A program made the position numbers and the translations under genes. DNA of 64,000 bases. Origin: Streptomyces soli (GTDB lineage Bacteria; Actinomycetota; Actinomycetes; Streptomycetales; Streptomycetaceae). Under the pieces are notes generated by a model, which had not been told where the DNA came from, made no database searches, and worked only from the letters and a program-made list of their open reading frames with translations. This document shows, one piece after another, positions 41,742 through 50,089 of this stretch. Within the stretch, counting starts at the first letter, position 1, and each line of letters starts with the position of its first letter. Where the stretch lies: positions 55,438-119,437 of the forward strand of contig NZ_RJVR01000126.1 of assembly GCF_003999195.1 (NCBI RefSeq), given 5' to 3'.

Positions 41742-42665
41742 ATGACCTTGATCGTGCGCGAATTCCAGCCGACCGATGCCGAGGCCGTCTCCGGGCTTGT
41801 CCGGGCCGCCCTGCCCTACATGGGTGTCAACACCCCGGACGTCATCGCCTGGAACGTCGCCCGCGCCCCCGCAGCGCAGCGCAACCGCCTCTTTGTCGCC
41901 GAGCTGGACGGCCAGGTCGTCGGCTGCGGCCGCACCGGGCTCTTCCACGACAGCAGCGAGCCCGGCCTGGCGTACGTCAACGTCAACGTCCACCCCGAGG
42001 CCCGCCGCCGAGGCGTCGGCAGCGCACTGCTGACGGCCGGCGAGAGCTACGTCGCCGGGCTCGGCGCCACCACCGCGTACGTCTGGGCCCTGGAGGACGG
42101 CGGCTCGGTCGCCTTCGGCGAGAAGCGCGGCTACCGCGCCGGCAGCTCCTCCGCCTTCCAGCGCCTCGACCTCGCCGCCGGCCCGCTGCCGGAGCCCCGG
42201 CCGCTCCCACCCGGCATCGAGTTGCGCACCGCCGCCTACTTCGTCGACGACCCCCGGCCGCTCTACGAGGCGGACGCCCAATCCATCGAGGACGAGCCCA
42301 ACGACGTCCCCATGACCGCCCCCGCCTACGAGATGTGGCTCGCCAACGAGTGGTCGCGCCCCGAGCTGGACCGCGATCTCACCACCGCCGTCCTCGTCGA
42401 CGGTGTGGTCGCCACCCTCTCCACCGCTCACACCGACGGCGGCACCCGCTACTTCTCCGCCGGCACCGGCACCCGCCGTTCCTACCGCGGCCGCGGCTTC
42501 GCCAAGCTGGCCAAGCTCGACTCCCTGCGCCGGGCCCGCGCCGCCGGCTACACCGAGGCCTTCACCGGCAACGACCTCGGCAACGGCCCGATGCTCGCCG
42601 TCAACAAGTGGTTCGGCTACCGGCCGTGCGCGACGGAGCGACGCATGAGTCGCGAACTGGGCTGA
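41742..42665 (+). CDS. Tandem GNAT acetyltransferase
   Basis: 307 residues holding two GNAT domains: the first with VNVHPEARRRGVGSALLTAGESYVAGLGAT, the second (about 190-300) with GTGTRRSYRGRGFAKLAKLDSLRRARAAGYTEAFTGNDLGNGPMLAVNKWFGYR. Both acetyl-CoA loops are present. Resembles mycothiol synthase-like and aminoglycoside-type tandem enzymes; acceptor unknown. ATG at 41742. Confidence 0.9.
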   Translation: MTLIVREFQPTDAEAVSGLVRAALPYMGVNTPDVIAWNVARAPAAQRNRLFVAELDGQVVGCGRTGLFHDSSEPGLAYVNVNVHPEARRRGVGSALLTAGESYVAGLGATTAYVWALEDGGSVAFGEKRGYRAGSSSAFQRLDLAAGPLPEPRPLPPGIELRTAAYFVDDPRPLYEADAQSIEDEPNDVPMTAPAYEMWLANEWSRPELDRDLTTAVLVDGVVATLSTAHTDGGTRYFSAGTGTRRSYRGRGFAKLAKLDSLRRARAAGYTEAFTGNDLGNGPMLAVNKWFGYRPCATERRMSRELG

Positions 42666-42721
42666 CCGGGCCGACGGCTTCGCCCTCCCGGGACACGGCC
42701 GTGACCCCGTACGGCTGCCCG

Positions 42722-42997
42722 TCACGGGTGCGACCGAGGGCTGAGCGCGGCGCGCTCGTGGACCGCCGCGGCGGTGACCAGGTCCTCCCAGGCCATGCCG
42801 ACGCTCTTGAACAGGCGGGGCTGGCCCTCGGGAACGGCGACCTGACCGCGCACCAGCTCGGCGAGCGTGGCCAGCCGCGAGGCGTCGAAGGCGCCTGCCG
42901 CCACCGCCTGTATGACGTCGCCCGCCTCCCGCAGCGCCGCCGAGCGGGCCTCGACCACGACGGCGCCCGCCCCGAGCAGGGCGGCGGTGGCGTTCAC
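42722..42997 (-). pseudogene. Ornithine-cyclodeaminase/mu-crystallin remnant
   Basis: Only the C-terminal part remains (VEARSAALREAGDVIQAVAAGAFDASRLATLAELVRGQVAV... LFKSVGMAWEDLVTAAAVHERA). The GxGxxG dinucleotide fold and upstream half are missing; the ATG at 42997 is fortuitous. Dead fragment. Confidence 0.65.
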
Positions 42998-43055
42998 GAT
43001 TCTTGCAATGACATGAGCGCGTCAATGCCGCTCTATGGTATTGGCTTGAACCTCC

Positions 43056-43286
43056 CTATGAACTCGCTGTGTTGGCGACAGTGTTCAGCTTCAGCTTCAG
43101 CGCGAGCACCGGGCAGTCGGCCGCCGCCCGGCGGGCCCGCTTGACCGCCGTACGGTGGACGGGCGTGCCGTCCAGCAGCGGATAGCCCCACTCGTCCAGC
43201 GTGATGTGCTCGGGCAGCAGCTCCGCGCACAGTCCGTGGCCCTGGCAGGCGGTCCAGTCGACCCCCACCGATATCTGCTGGTCCAT
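43056..43286 (-). CDS. Small ferredoxin (CxxHxxC type)
   Basis: 76 residues: VDWTACQGHGLCAELLPEHITLDEWGYPLL ... ADCPVLALKL. The C-x2-H-x2-C spacing with a distant CP is the [3Fe-4S]/[4Fe-4S] pattern of P450-type ferredoxins. ATG at 43286, two bases after the stop of the NuoF-like gene; last gene of the flavin-transfer module 2, which suggests it hands electrons to or takes them from the NuoF-like protein. Confidence 0.88.
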   Translation of the reverse strand: MDQQISVGVDWTACQGHGLCAELLPEHITLDEWGYPLLDGTPVHRTAVKRARRAAADCPVLALKLKLNTVANTASS

Positions 43287-43288
43287 CG

Positions 43289-44587
43289 TCAGTTCCCTTC
43301 CGGCAGGGGCAACAGCGGGGTCTGGTCGGTCGCGCGGCAGAAACCCGCGGCGTGCGCGTCCGCCTCGCCGGCGAAGGCGGTCAGGGCGCTGCGTACGAGC
43401 CGTACGGTGCCGTCGGGATGGTGGCAGGCCCCCCGGCCTACGACCAGCCCGGCCCAGCGGGCGATGTCCTCCCGCACCCCGGCCGGGTAGCCGGGCCGGG
43501 CCAGCTCGGTGAAGGCGGCGGCGATACGAGGCAGCCCGTTCAGGCACGGCCCGCACTGGCCCGCCGACTGCAGGGCCAGATAGCGCAGTACGCGGGCTGT
43601 CTCGGCCAGCCCGCACCGGTCGGCCGGCAGCGCCGCGAGCACCCCGGCGCCCGGGGCCGCGCCGTACGGTGCCAGATCGGCGTCGGACAGCCGCAGTCCC
43701 AGGGCATGGGCCGCCGGGATCCACGCGCCGTGGTAGCCGCCGACCAGCACCGCCTGCACCGGGTCGCCCTGCCCGAGCATCAGCAGCCTCCGCAGCGGCG
43801 CACTCAGGGGAGCCTCCACCACCTCGGGCCGGCGGCCCGCGATGTGCACGGTGCAGAGCATGCTGCCCGGCTCGTCCGCCGTACCGACCGAACGGAACCA
43901 GGCGGCTCCGTACCGGGCGATCAGCGCCAGATGGGCCAGCGTCTCGACATTCTGGACCAGCGTCGGCGCCCGGCCCACCCCGCGCTCGCGCACCGGCGGC
44001 TGAGGGTACCGGGGGAGCGCTGCACGGCCCGACAGATGCTCCGCCAGCGCCGAGGACTCCCCGGACAGGAAGCGGCGCGGGACCTCCGTGAACTCCACGG
44101 TCAGCCGGTCGAGCCCCGCGCGGGCACGCTTGGCCGCGGCATTCTGCAGGGCCGCCGCCAGGCCCGTACCGGCCTCGACCGCGAGGTGCGCCTCGTCCGC
44201 GCCGACCGCCGCCGCCGCCAACTGCAGCCCGTCCAGCACCAGATGCGGGGCCCGCAGCAGCAGCGTCCTGTCCTTCGCACTGGCCGGCTCGCTCTCCGCG
44301 CCGTTGGCGACCACGACCGGCTTCCGGCCCGTACGCCGCCCCGCCTCCGCGACATAGGCCAGCTTGCGGTGCACCGGGAACCCCGCACCGCCGTGGCCCC
44401 GGAGCCCTGCGTCGGCCAGCAGCCGGACGAGGTGCCCGGCGGCCGGGTACGGCGGGGCGCCGTGCATCGCCACATGCGAGGCGAGGTTGTCGCTTCCGTA
44501 CAGCGGCATCAGCCGCGGCGGCGCCCCCGTGGTGGTCGTCGACGTGGTCGTGGTCGTGGTCGTGCTCGTGCTCGTGCTCGCGGTCAT
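43289..44587 (-). CDS. NuoF/RnfC-like flavo-iron-sulfur protein
   Basis: 432 residues. The N-terminal 24 residues are a Ser/Thr low-complexity run; then the NuoF fold with GHGGAGFPVHRKL, VVVANGAESEPASAKDR, LVQNVETLAHLALIARYGAAWF (FMN/NADH-binding and SLBB parts) and the C-terminal 4Fe-4S motif CGPC ... CH with QCGPCLNGL and GRGACHHPDGT. Probable NADH-oxidising entry point of the module. The true start may be the internal ATG encoding MPLYGSDNL. It lies three bases from the membrane protein gene. Confidence 0.85.
   Translation of the reverse strand: MTASTSTSTTTTTTTSTTTTGAPPRLMPLYGSDNLASHVAMHGAPPYPAAGHLVRLLADAGLRGHGGAGFPVHRKLAYVAEAGRRTGRKPVVVANGAESEPASAKDRTLLLRAPHLVLDGLQLAAAAVGADEAHLAVEAGTGLAAALQNAAAKRARAGLDRLTVEFTEVPRRFLSGESSALAEHLSGRAALPRYPQPPVRERGVGRAPTLVQNVETLAHLALIARYGAAWFRSVGTADEPGSMLCTVHIAGRRPEVVEAPLSAPLRRLLMLGQGDPVQAVLVGGYHGAWIPAAHALGLRLSDADLAPYGAAPGAGVLAALPADRCGLAETARVLRYLALQSAGQCGPCLNGLPRIAAAFTELARPGYPAGVREDIARWAGLVVGRGACHHPDGTVRLVRSALTAFAGEADAHAAGFCRATDQTPLLPLPEGN
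44520..44585. repeat. GTCGTG/CTCGTG hexanucleotide-like low-complexity run
   Basis: Tandem GTGGTC, GTGCTC units encode the Thr/Ser run at the N-terminus of the NuoF-like protein. Slippage-prone, and placed at the very start of the gene. Confidence 0.6.
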
Positions 44588-44590
44588 CGG

Positions 44591-45217
44591 TCAGACTCCG
44601 ATCGGAAGGGAGGGCTCGCGGGAGGAGTCACGGGGTGACTCGCCGAAGGAGTCATGGCGAGACTCACGGGAAGACCTGAGGATGTCGGCGGGCCGGTCCC
44701 GCCGGGGCGCCCGCACCGTACCCAGCACCAGCGCGACCGCCATCGCCGCAACGCAGCCGGCGGTGAGCCAGACCATCCAGCCCGAGGCGAGATCCGTGCC
44801 GATGCCCAGACCATGGACGACCGCGAGCGGCCAGGAGGCATACGCCAGCCAGTGCACCGCCCGCCACGCGCGCCGCCCCAGCCGGGCCCGCAGCAGGCTG
44901 GTGACGACCACCGCGAGCAGCAGGTCGAAGGCCACCGTGCCCAGGCCCAGCCACAGCGGGTCGTAGCTCCCCACGAAGGGCACCAGCACATCGGTCAGGC
45001 TGATGGAGACATAACTGTCGGCCGACGCCGACACGATGTGCGCCCCGAGGAAGACCATCGCGACCAGCGACACCCCGCGGTGCAAAGCCACCGTGCCGAA
45101 GCGCGGCAGACCCGGGAAGCGCGTCCGCAGATGCACCGCCACCCCGAGCAGCACCACAGCGGTGAAGAGGACCAGGCAGACGATGCCGGTCGCGCGATTC
45201 ACGTACCAGAGCGTCAT
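44591..45217 (-). CDS. Ferric-reductase-like transmembrane cytochrome protein
   Basis: 208 residues, five to six helices: TLWYVNRATGIVCLVLFTAVVLLGVAVHL, LHRGVSLVAMVFLGAHIV, LLLAVVVTSLL, AVHWLAYASWPLAVVHGLGIGTD. His residues spaced within helices are typical of b-heme ligands. A hydrophilic Arg/Asp/Ser tail follows. It would carry electrons across the membrane. ATGA overlap with the ApbE stop; next gene is NuoF-like. Confidence 0.85.
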   Translation of the reverse strand: MTLWYVNRATGIVCLVLFTAVVLLGVAVHLRTRFPGLPRFGTVALHRGVSLVAMVFLGAHIVSASADSYVSISLTDVLVPFVGSYDPLWLGLGTVAFDLLLAVVVTSLLRARLGRRAWRAVHWLAYASWPLAVVHGLGIGTDLASGWMVWLTAGCVAAMAVALVLGTVRAPRRDRPADILRSSRESRHDSFGESPRDSSREPSLPIGV

Positions 45218-46167
45218 GCCGCCGCCCCCGTCGCCACTTCCCGGGGCCAGCCGGGCGTCGTGCTGATCGTGCCGTCGGTCGCCACCAGCCGGGCTGGCAG
45301 CCGCAGTTCGCGCAGCCACTTAAAGGCCGCCGTGCCGCGCAGCATTGCCGCTGTGCTCGCCGTGTTGGCGTCGGTGCACGTCCCCGCCGCGACGGTGACC
45401 GTACGCCACGGGGTCTGCGCCGGCAGGCCGGTACGCGGGTCCACGATGTGGTGCAGCTCCTGCCCGCCGCGCCGCCAACGGCGGGCCGACGTACCCGAGG
45501 TCGCCAGGCCGCCGCCCAGGATCGCCACGGTCGTGTGCGACCCGACCGGGGCTTCCTCCGGGTGACCGGTGACGTCCTGCACCCGTATGAGCCAGCCACC
45601 GGCCGGTGCCGGGCCCGCAACCGCGGTGTCCCCGCCCAGGCTCACCAGGACGCCGCTCCCCGAGGCCGCCGCCAGCATCGCCGCCGCCCGGTCCGCCGCC
45701 CACGCCTTCGCCGTCGCGCCCAGGTCGAGCCGCGTCCCGGCCGGCATGGTCACCGTCCCGAACTCCCGGTCCAGTTGCACCGTCCGAAACCCCGGCACCG
45801 GCCGCACCTCCAGCCGCACCGGCTCGCCGTCCCGCTCGACCAGTTCGTACTCCCGGTCGTAGCCGATCGCGGCCATCGCCGACCCGACCGTCGGGTCCAC
45901 ATCCCCGCCGGTCAGCTTCGCCGCCCGCAGCGCCACCGCCAGCGCCTCGTTCAGCAGCGGACTCAACGGCACCGGCCGCCCTTCCGCCCTGTCCAGCGCC
46001 ACCAGCTCAGAGTCCTCCCGGAAGCGGCTGCACACCTCGTCCACCTCAGCCAGATCCAGCTCCAGCAGATACCGGCACGCGTCCAGGTGGTCCTCATCGG
46101 TCACCACCAGCCGCACCTGACAGCCCAGCGCCCGGAAATCCGTCGACGCGAGATTCTTGTCGCGCAT
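45214..46167 (-). CDS. apbE: FAD:protein FMN transferase ApbE (second copy)
   Basis: 317 residues. FRALGCQVRLVVTD, ELDLAEVDEVCSRFREDSELVAL, LDLGATAKAWAADRA, LVSLGGDTAV, and HHIVDPRTGLPA with the C-terminal TDANTASTAAMLRG are ApbE motifs. No signal peptide. Distinct from the copy at 8524-9357. TGATG overlap with the preceding Ser-rich gene couples them, pointing to that protein as a possible acceptor. Confidence 0.88.
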   Translation of the reverse strand: MRDKNLASTDFRALGCQVRLVVTDEDHLDACRYLLELDLAEVDEVCSRFREDSELVALDRAEGRPVPLSPLLNEALAVALRAAKLTGGDVDPTVGSAMAAIGYDREYELVERDGEPVRLEVRPVPGFRTVQLDREFGTVTMPAGTRLDLGATAKAWAADRAAAMLAAASGSGVLVSLGGDTAVAGPAPAGGWLIRVQDVTGHPEEAPVGSHTTVAILGGGLATSGTSARRWRRGGQELHHIVDPRTGLPAQTPWRTVTVAAGTCTDANTASTAAMLRGTAAFKWLRELRLPARLVATDGTISTTPGWPREVATGAAA

Positions 46168-46454
46168 CACGAGCTCCCCGAGGTCGAGTTGTCGGAACCC
46201 TGCGCGGCCGAGGTGGGGCTGTCCGTCGGCGCCTGAAGTGTCGAGGACGAACTCGAACTGCTGGAATTGCCCGCACTGCTCGAAGTCGTCCCGCCGCTGC
46301 TGGAACCGCTCGCCGACACCGTCTCGTCCGGCATCACACCGATCAGCGCGAACGTCCCGCACAGCGCCGCCAGCGCCACGCCCGCCGTCACCATTCCCGT
46401 ACGTGCCGAGCCTCTGCGGACCGTGTCCGCGGCCCCTCCTGACCCCCATGACAT
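46167..46454 (-). CDS. Small Ser-rich single-pass membrane protein, possible flavin acceptor
   Basis: 95 residues: one hydrophobic helix (about 20-40: MVTAGVALAALCGTFALIGV) then a Ser/Thr-rich exported tail. Within it SSSGGTTSSS (about 51-60) partly resembles the flavinylation motif SGATxTS (SG-G-T-T-S-S). No complete FMN_bind domain exists in this cluster, although ApbE is encoded next. Its status as acceptor is a hypothesis. First gene of the module-2 operon. Confidence 0.7.
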   Translation of the reverse strand: MSWGSGGAADTVRRGSARTGMVTAGVALAALCGTFALIGVMPDETVSASGSSSGGTTSSSAGNSSSSSSSSTLQAPTDSPTSAAQGSDNSTSGSS

Positions 46455-46612
46455 GGCGGCTGCTCCCTTCCCTGCTCACATTTCGCTCTATGAGCAACCT
46501 TCAGGGACCCGACTGAAAAACCTATGAGCCGCCAGTGATGCCCCAGTGAGCTTTCCGGGCCGCGGTCTTAAGAGTGGCTATGAGCGCCAAAGCCCGGTGA
46601 GCAAAGGGCCTG

Positions 46613-47080
46613 TCAGCCGCTCAGCTCGCGCCGGGCCTGCCAGGTGGTGTGCTCGCGCGAGATGGCGTCCTCGGCGTCGCGGGCGAGGCGGGACCAGATC
46701 GCGTCGGCGTCAGGGGCGGAGGGATTGCAGTCGGCCAACTGGGCGCAGACCAGCTTGAGTTCTTTGGCGGTAATCCGGTAGGCGGTGGCCAGGGGCGGTA
46801 TTGGCGCAGTTGTGACCAGGCGGTCAGGGAGGCGGTGGCGGCAGCCGCGACGCCGACGAGGTTGGGGGCGAGGCGGCCGGTGAGGGTGACGATGGCGCCC
46901 CTGACGCCGAGTGGTCTGCGGGAGCGTGGCGAAGAGGGTGGCGACCGTCAGCAGCACCAACTGCAGCCGCGTGAGCCGCAGGGCGCGGGCCTGGCCCGCC
47001 AGGGAGGCGGCGTCGGAGGCCCGGAAGAGCGGCGGCATCAGGTCGGCCTCGGTCACGGGCGGCGTGCGCGGATCCGGCAC
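46613..47080 (-). pseudogene. SLATT/DUF4231-like membrane protein, frameshifted
   Basis: The N-terminus (TPPVTEADLMPPLFRASDAASLAGQARALRLTRLQLVLLTVATLFATLPQTTR) and C-terminus (YRITAKELKLVCAQLADC ... WSRLARDAEDAISREHTTWQARRE) match a larger SLATT-type protein. The middle (about 46800-46920) is shifted: another frame reads VRGAIVTLTGRLAPNLVGV and SLTAWSQLRQYRPW, the expected second helix. Frameshift and internal deletion. Confidence 0.6.
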
Positions 47081-47100
47081 CGATTCTCCCCCTTGCGCCC

Positions 47101-47727
47101 CTAACGCGTGCCGTCAGTATGGAGCACCCCGCCCAGCACTCCGCTCAGCACTCTGGACCACTCGCGTACGACGCCGGCCCGGCGGGCGCTGTCGTCGCTG
47201 AGGAGGTTGGCGAGGCCGAGGCCGCGGACCAGGTCGAGGGTGGCCTGGACGGTTTCGCGGACGCCGGGGAGGGATTCGTCGGCGTCGAGGAGTTCGGCGG
47301 CGAGGCGGTGGGCCTCGCGGCCGAGGCGGGCTTCCAGGGCGGTGACGCGCGGGCGCAGGGGCGGTTCGTTGGCGGCCGCGACCCAGAGGTGGAGGGCGGC
47401 GCGGAAGAGGGGGCCGGTGTAGAGGTCGGCGAGCAGTTCGACGACGGCCAGGGTGCGGGGAGCGCCGGCGCGGGGGAGGGCGTGGGCGCGGTCGGCGCGG
47501 AGGGCGCGGACCCACTCCTCGGCGACGTGCTCGATGGCGGCGGTGAACAGGTCCTCGCGGGTGGGGAAGTGGTGCTGGGCCGCGCCCCGCGACACCCCCG
47601 CCCGCTCGGCGACGACCGTGACGGTGCTGCCGGCCCAGCCGTGCTCGGCGAGGCAGGCCACGGCGGCCTCAAGGAGGCGGCGGCGGGTGGCCCGGCTGCG
47701 GTCCTGCTGCGGCTGACGCGAGGTCAC
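47101..47727 (-). CDS. TetR family regulator
   Basis: About 208 residues. HTH: TRRRLLEAAVACLAEHGWAGSTVTVVAERAGVSRGAAQHHFPTREDLFTAAI. C-terminal domain helical. GTG at 47727 forms a GTGA overlap with the enoyl-CoA hydratase stop; ATG at 47736 is an alternative. It is the last gene of the acyl-CoA operon and the likely regulator of that operon. Confidence 0.9.
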   Translation of the reverse strand: MTSRQPQQDRSRATRRRLLEAAVACLAEHGWAGSTVTVVAERAGVSRGAAQHHFPTREDLFTAAIEHVAEEWVRALRADRAHALPRAGAPRTLAVVELLADLYTGPLFRAALHLWVAAANEPPLRPRVTALEARLGREAHRLAAELLDADESLPGVRETVQATLDLVRGLGLANLLSDDSARRAGVVREWSRVLSGVLGGVLHTDGTR

Positions 47728-48461
47728 AGCGCCCATGGCGGGTCCCGGCGCTCCAGGAGGGACCGTACGCCCGTCGCGGCCTCGGCCGAGGCGAAGAGGC
47801 GGGCGGACTGCTCGACCGCCGCGTCGGTGTCCCGTACGAAGGTTCGCAGCACCGCCGCAGTCGTGAGCCGCTTGGACTCGGCCAGCCCCTGCGGCGACGC
47901 GGCGCGCAGGCCGTCCAGGATGGCCGGGAGCGCGTCGTCCGGCGCGGTCACCAGGCCGGTCCGGATGGCCTCGGCGGGCCCGAAGGTCTCCCCGGTGAGG
48001 AAGTAGCGGTCGGCGGCGCGCGGGTCGAGGCGGGGGAGTACGGCCAGCGAGATCACGGCGGGGGCGAGGCCGAGGCGGGCCTCGGTGAAGGCGAAGGTGG
48101 CGTCCGGCCCGGCAACGGCCAGGTCGCACGCGGCGAGCAGTCCGAGGCCGCCGGCCCGCACATGGCCGGTCGTGTGGGCGACGACGGGCTTGGGCAACTC
48201 CACGATCGCCCGCAGCAGTTCGGCCAGTAGCCGGGGCCCGGACGGCGAGCCCGCCTCCTTCAGATCCGCCCCTGCGGAGAAGGTGCCGCCGGTGTGCGTG
48301 AGAAGTACCGCCCGCACCTCCGGGTCCTTCGCGGCGCGCGCCAGTTCCTCGGACAGTTCGGCGATCAGCCGGGCGGACAGCGCGTTGCGGTTGTGCGGGG
48401 AGTCGAGGGTGAGGGTGGTGATGCCCCGGTCGTGTGCGTGCCGTGCGAGTGTCGGTGTCAT
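47724..48461 (-). CDS. Enoyl-CoA hydratase/isomerase family protein
   Basis: 245-residue crotonase: DSPHNRNALSARLIAELSEEL, oxyanion-hole FSAGADLKE and GHVRAGGLGLLAACDLAVAG, then FAFTEARLGLAPAVISLAVLPRL. The catalytic Glu positions are compatible with hydratase. Start TGATG overlap with the ligase gene, stop GTGA overlap with TetR. Confidence 0.92.
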   Translation of the reverse strand: MTPTLARHAHDRGITTLTLDSPHNRNALSARLIAELSEELARAAKDPEVRAVLLTHTGGTFSAGADLKEAGSPSGPRLLAELLRAIVELPKPVVAHTTGHVRAGGLGLLAACDLAVAGPDATFAFTEARLGLAPAVISLAVLPRLDPRAADRYFLTGETFGPAEAIRTGLVTAPDDALPAILDGLRAASPQGLAESKRLTTAAVLRTFVRDTDAAVEQSARLFASAEAATGVRSLLERRDPPWAL

Positions 48462-50059
48462 CAGGCCGTGCTGCCCCTCTCCTTCTCACGCAGCTCACGC
48501 CGCAGGATCTTGCCACTGGCGGCACGCGGGATCGCGTCGGTGAACTCGACGCGGCGCACTTTCTTGTACGGGGCGACCTGCCCGGCGACGTACGCCATGA
48601 CCTCGTCCGGGGTGAGCGGGCCGAGCGGGCTGCCGGGCCGGGGCTGCGGGACGACGTACGCCTTGGGGATCTCGTTGCCGTCCTCGTCGGGCACGCCGAT
48701 GACGGCGGCGTCCGCGATGCGCGGGTCGGTGAGCAGCACGGCCTCCAACTCGGCGGGGGCGACCTGGTAACCCTTGTACTTGATCAACTCCTTGACGCGG
48801 TCGACGACATACAGCCAGCCGCCCGCGTCGACGCGCCCCACGTCGCCGGTGTGCACCCAGCCGTCCTCGTCGATCATGGCGTCGGTGTCCTCCGGCCGGC
48901 CGAGGTAGCCCTTCATGACCTGCGGGCCACGGATGAGGATCTCGCCGGTGCCGGGCGCGGTCCCGTCCAGCGGCACGATCCGCATCTCGGTGCTGGGGAT
49001 GAGCCTCCCGACGGCCCCCGGCGGCGGATTCCGGGCGTCCAGCGGGACGACATGGGTGCCCGGCGACAGCTCGGTCATCCCGTACGCCTGGAGAATCGGC
49101 GGCAGGCCGAGCCGCTTGGAGCAGGCCTGCGCCAGCTCGGCGTCGAGCGGTGCGGCGGCGCTGAGCACGTACTCCAGCGAGGTCAGGTCGTGGGCGGCGA
49201 CCGCCGGGTGCTTGGCGAGCGCCAGGACGATGGGCGGAGCCACGTACAGGCCCTGGACGCGGTGGGTCTCGATGGCGGAGAGGAACTGCTCCAGGTCGAA
49301 GCGCGGCAGGACGATAACGGTGGCGCCGTGGCGCAGCGGGGCGTTCATCAGCGCGGTGAGCCCGTAGATGTGGAAGAAGGGCAGCACCGCGAGGATGCGG
49401 TGCCCGGGCCGCATGGGCAGCACGGGCTCGAGCTGCGCCAGGTTGGTGGAGATGTTGCGGTGGGTGAGCATCACGCCCTTGGGGATGCCGGTGGTCCCGG
49501 ACGAGTACGGCAGCGCGGCCAGATCCTCCGCCGGGTCGATGGCGATGTCGGGCTCGGGGGCGGTGGACCCCAGCATGCCCAGCACCGAGCGGTGCCCTTC
49601 GGCGGTGTCGCAGACGATGATCTCCCTTACGCCGCCCGCCAGTTCGGCCGCCTCCCGGGCCGTGGCCAGCAGCGGTGACACGGTGACGATCCAGGCCGCC
49701 CGCGAGTCCCGCAACTGCTTGGCGAACTCCTCGGCGGTGGCGAGCGGATGCACCGTGGTGACGGCCGCCCCGGCCCGCGTGGCGCCGTAGAAGACCGCCG
49801 GATAGGCGACGGTGTTGGGGCTGTGGAGAGCAAGGACGTCGCCCTTGCGCAGGCCGCCCTCCGAGAGGGCGGCGGCGATGCGGCGGGTGAAGGCGTCGAG
49901 TTGGGCGTACGTGACCGTGGTGCCGTCGAGGCCGTCGATCAGGGCGGGGCGGTCACCGAATTCGGCCGCCCGGCCGAGCACGGCGTCGTGGATGGGCAGA
50001 TCGAGGGCGGGAACGTCGGGATAGTCGCTGCGGAAGGTGTCCGTGTGCTGCTGGTGCAT
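48461..50059 (-). CDS. AMP-dependent acyl-CoA ligase (4-coumarate:CoA-ligase type)
   Basis: 532 residues. P-loop YSSGTTGIPKGVM, box II YGMTELSPGTH, GWVHTGDVG and the C-terminal catalytic Lys in GKILRRELRE. Would form CoA thioesters of a carboxylic acid entering the operon's pathway. TGA overlaps the start of the hydratase gene. Confidence 0.93.
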   Translation of the reverse strand: MHQQHTDTFRSDYPDVPALDLPIHDAVLGRAAEFGDRPALIDGLDGTTVTYAQLDAFTRRIAAALSEGGLRKGDVLALHSPNTVAYPAVFYGATRAGAAVTTVHPLATAEEFAKQLRDSRAAWIVTVSPLLATAREAAELAGGVREIIVCDTAEGHRSVLGMLGSTAPEPDIAIDPAEDLAALPYSSGTTGIPKGVMLTHRNISTNLAQLEPVLPMRPGHRILAVLPFFHIYGLTALMNAPLRHGATVIVLPRFDLEQFLSAIETHRVQGLYVAPPIVLALAKHPAVAAHDLTSLEYVLSAAAPLDAELAQACSKRLGLPPILQAYGMTELSPGTHVVPLDARNPPPGAVGRLIPSTEMRIVPLDGTAPGTGEILIRGPQVMKGYLGRPEDTDAMIDEDGWVHTGDVGRVDAGGWLYVVDRVKELIKYKGYQVAPAELEAVLLTDPRIADAAVIGVPDEDGNEIPKAYVVPQPRPGSPLGPLTPDEVMAYVAGQVAPYKKVRRVEFTDAIPRAASGKILRRELREKERGSTA

Positions 50060-50089
50060 GGCGCGTGTCCCCTCAGTGCTCGGTGCGAC

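Noticed and set aside
46167..46454. Ser-rich mini-protein as a classic FMN-bind domain
   Set aside because: Length and sequence do not match FMN_bind; only a short SGGTTSS-like string resembles the acceptor motif, so I list it as a hypothesis only.
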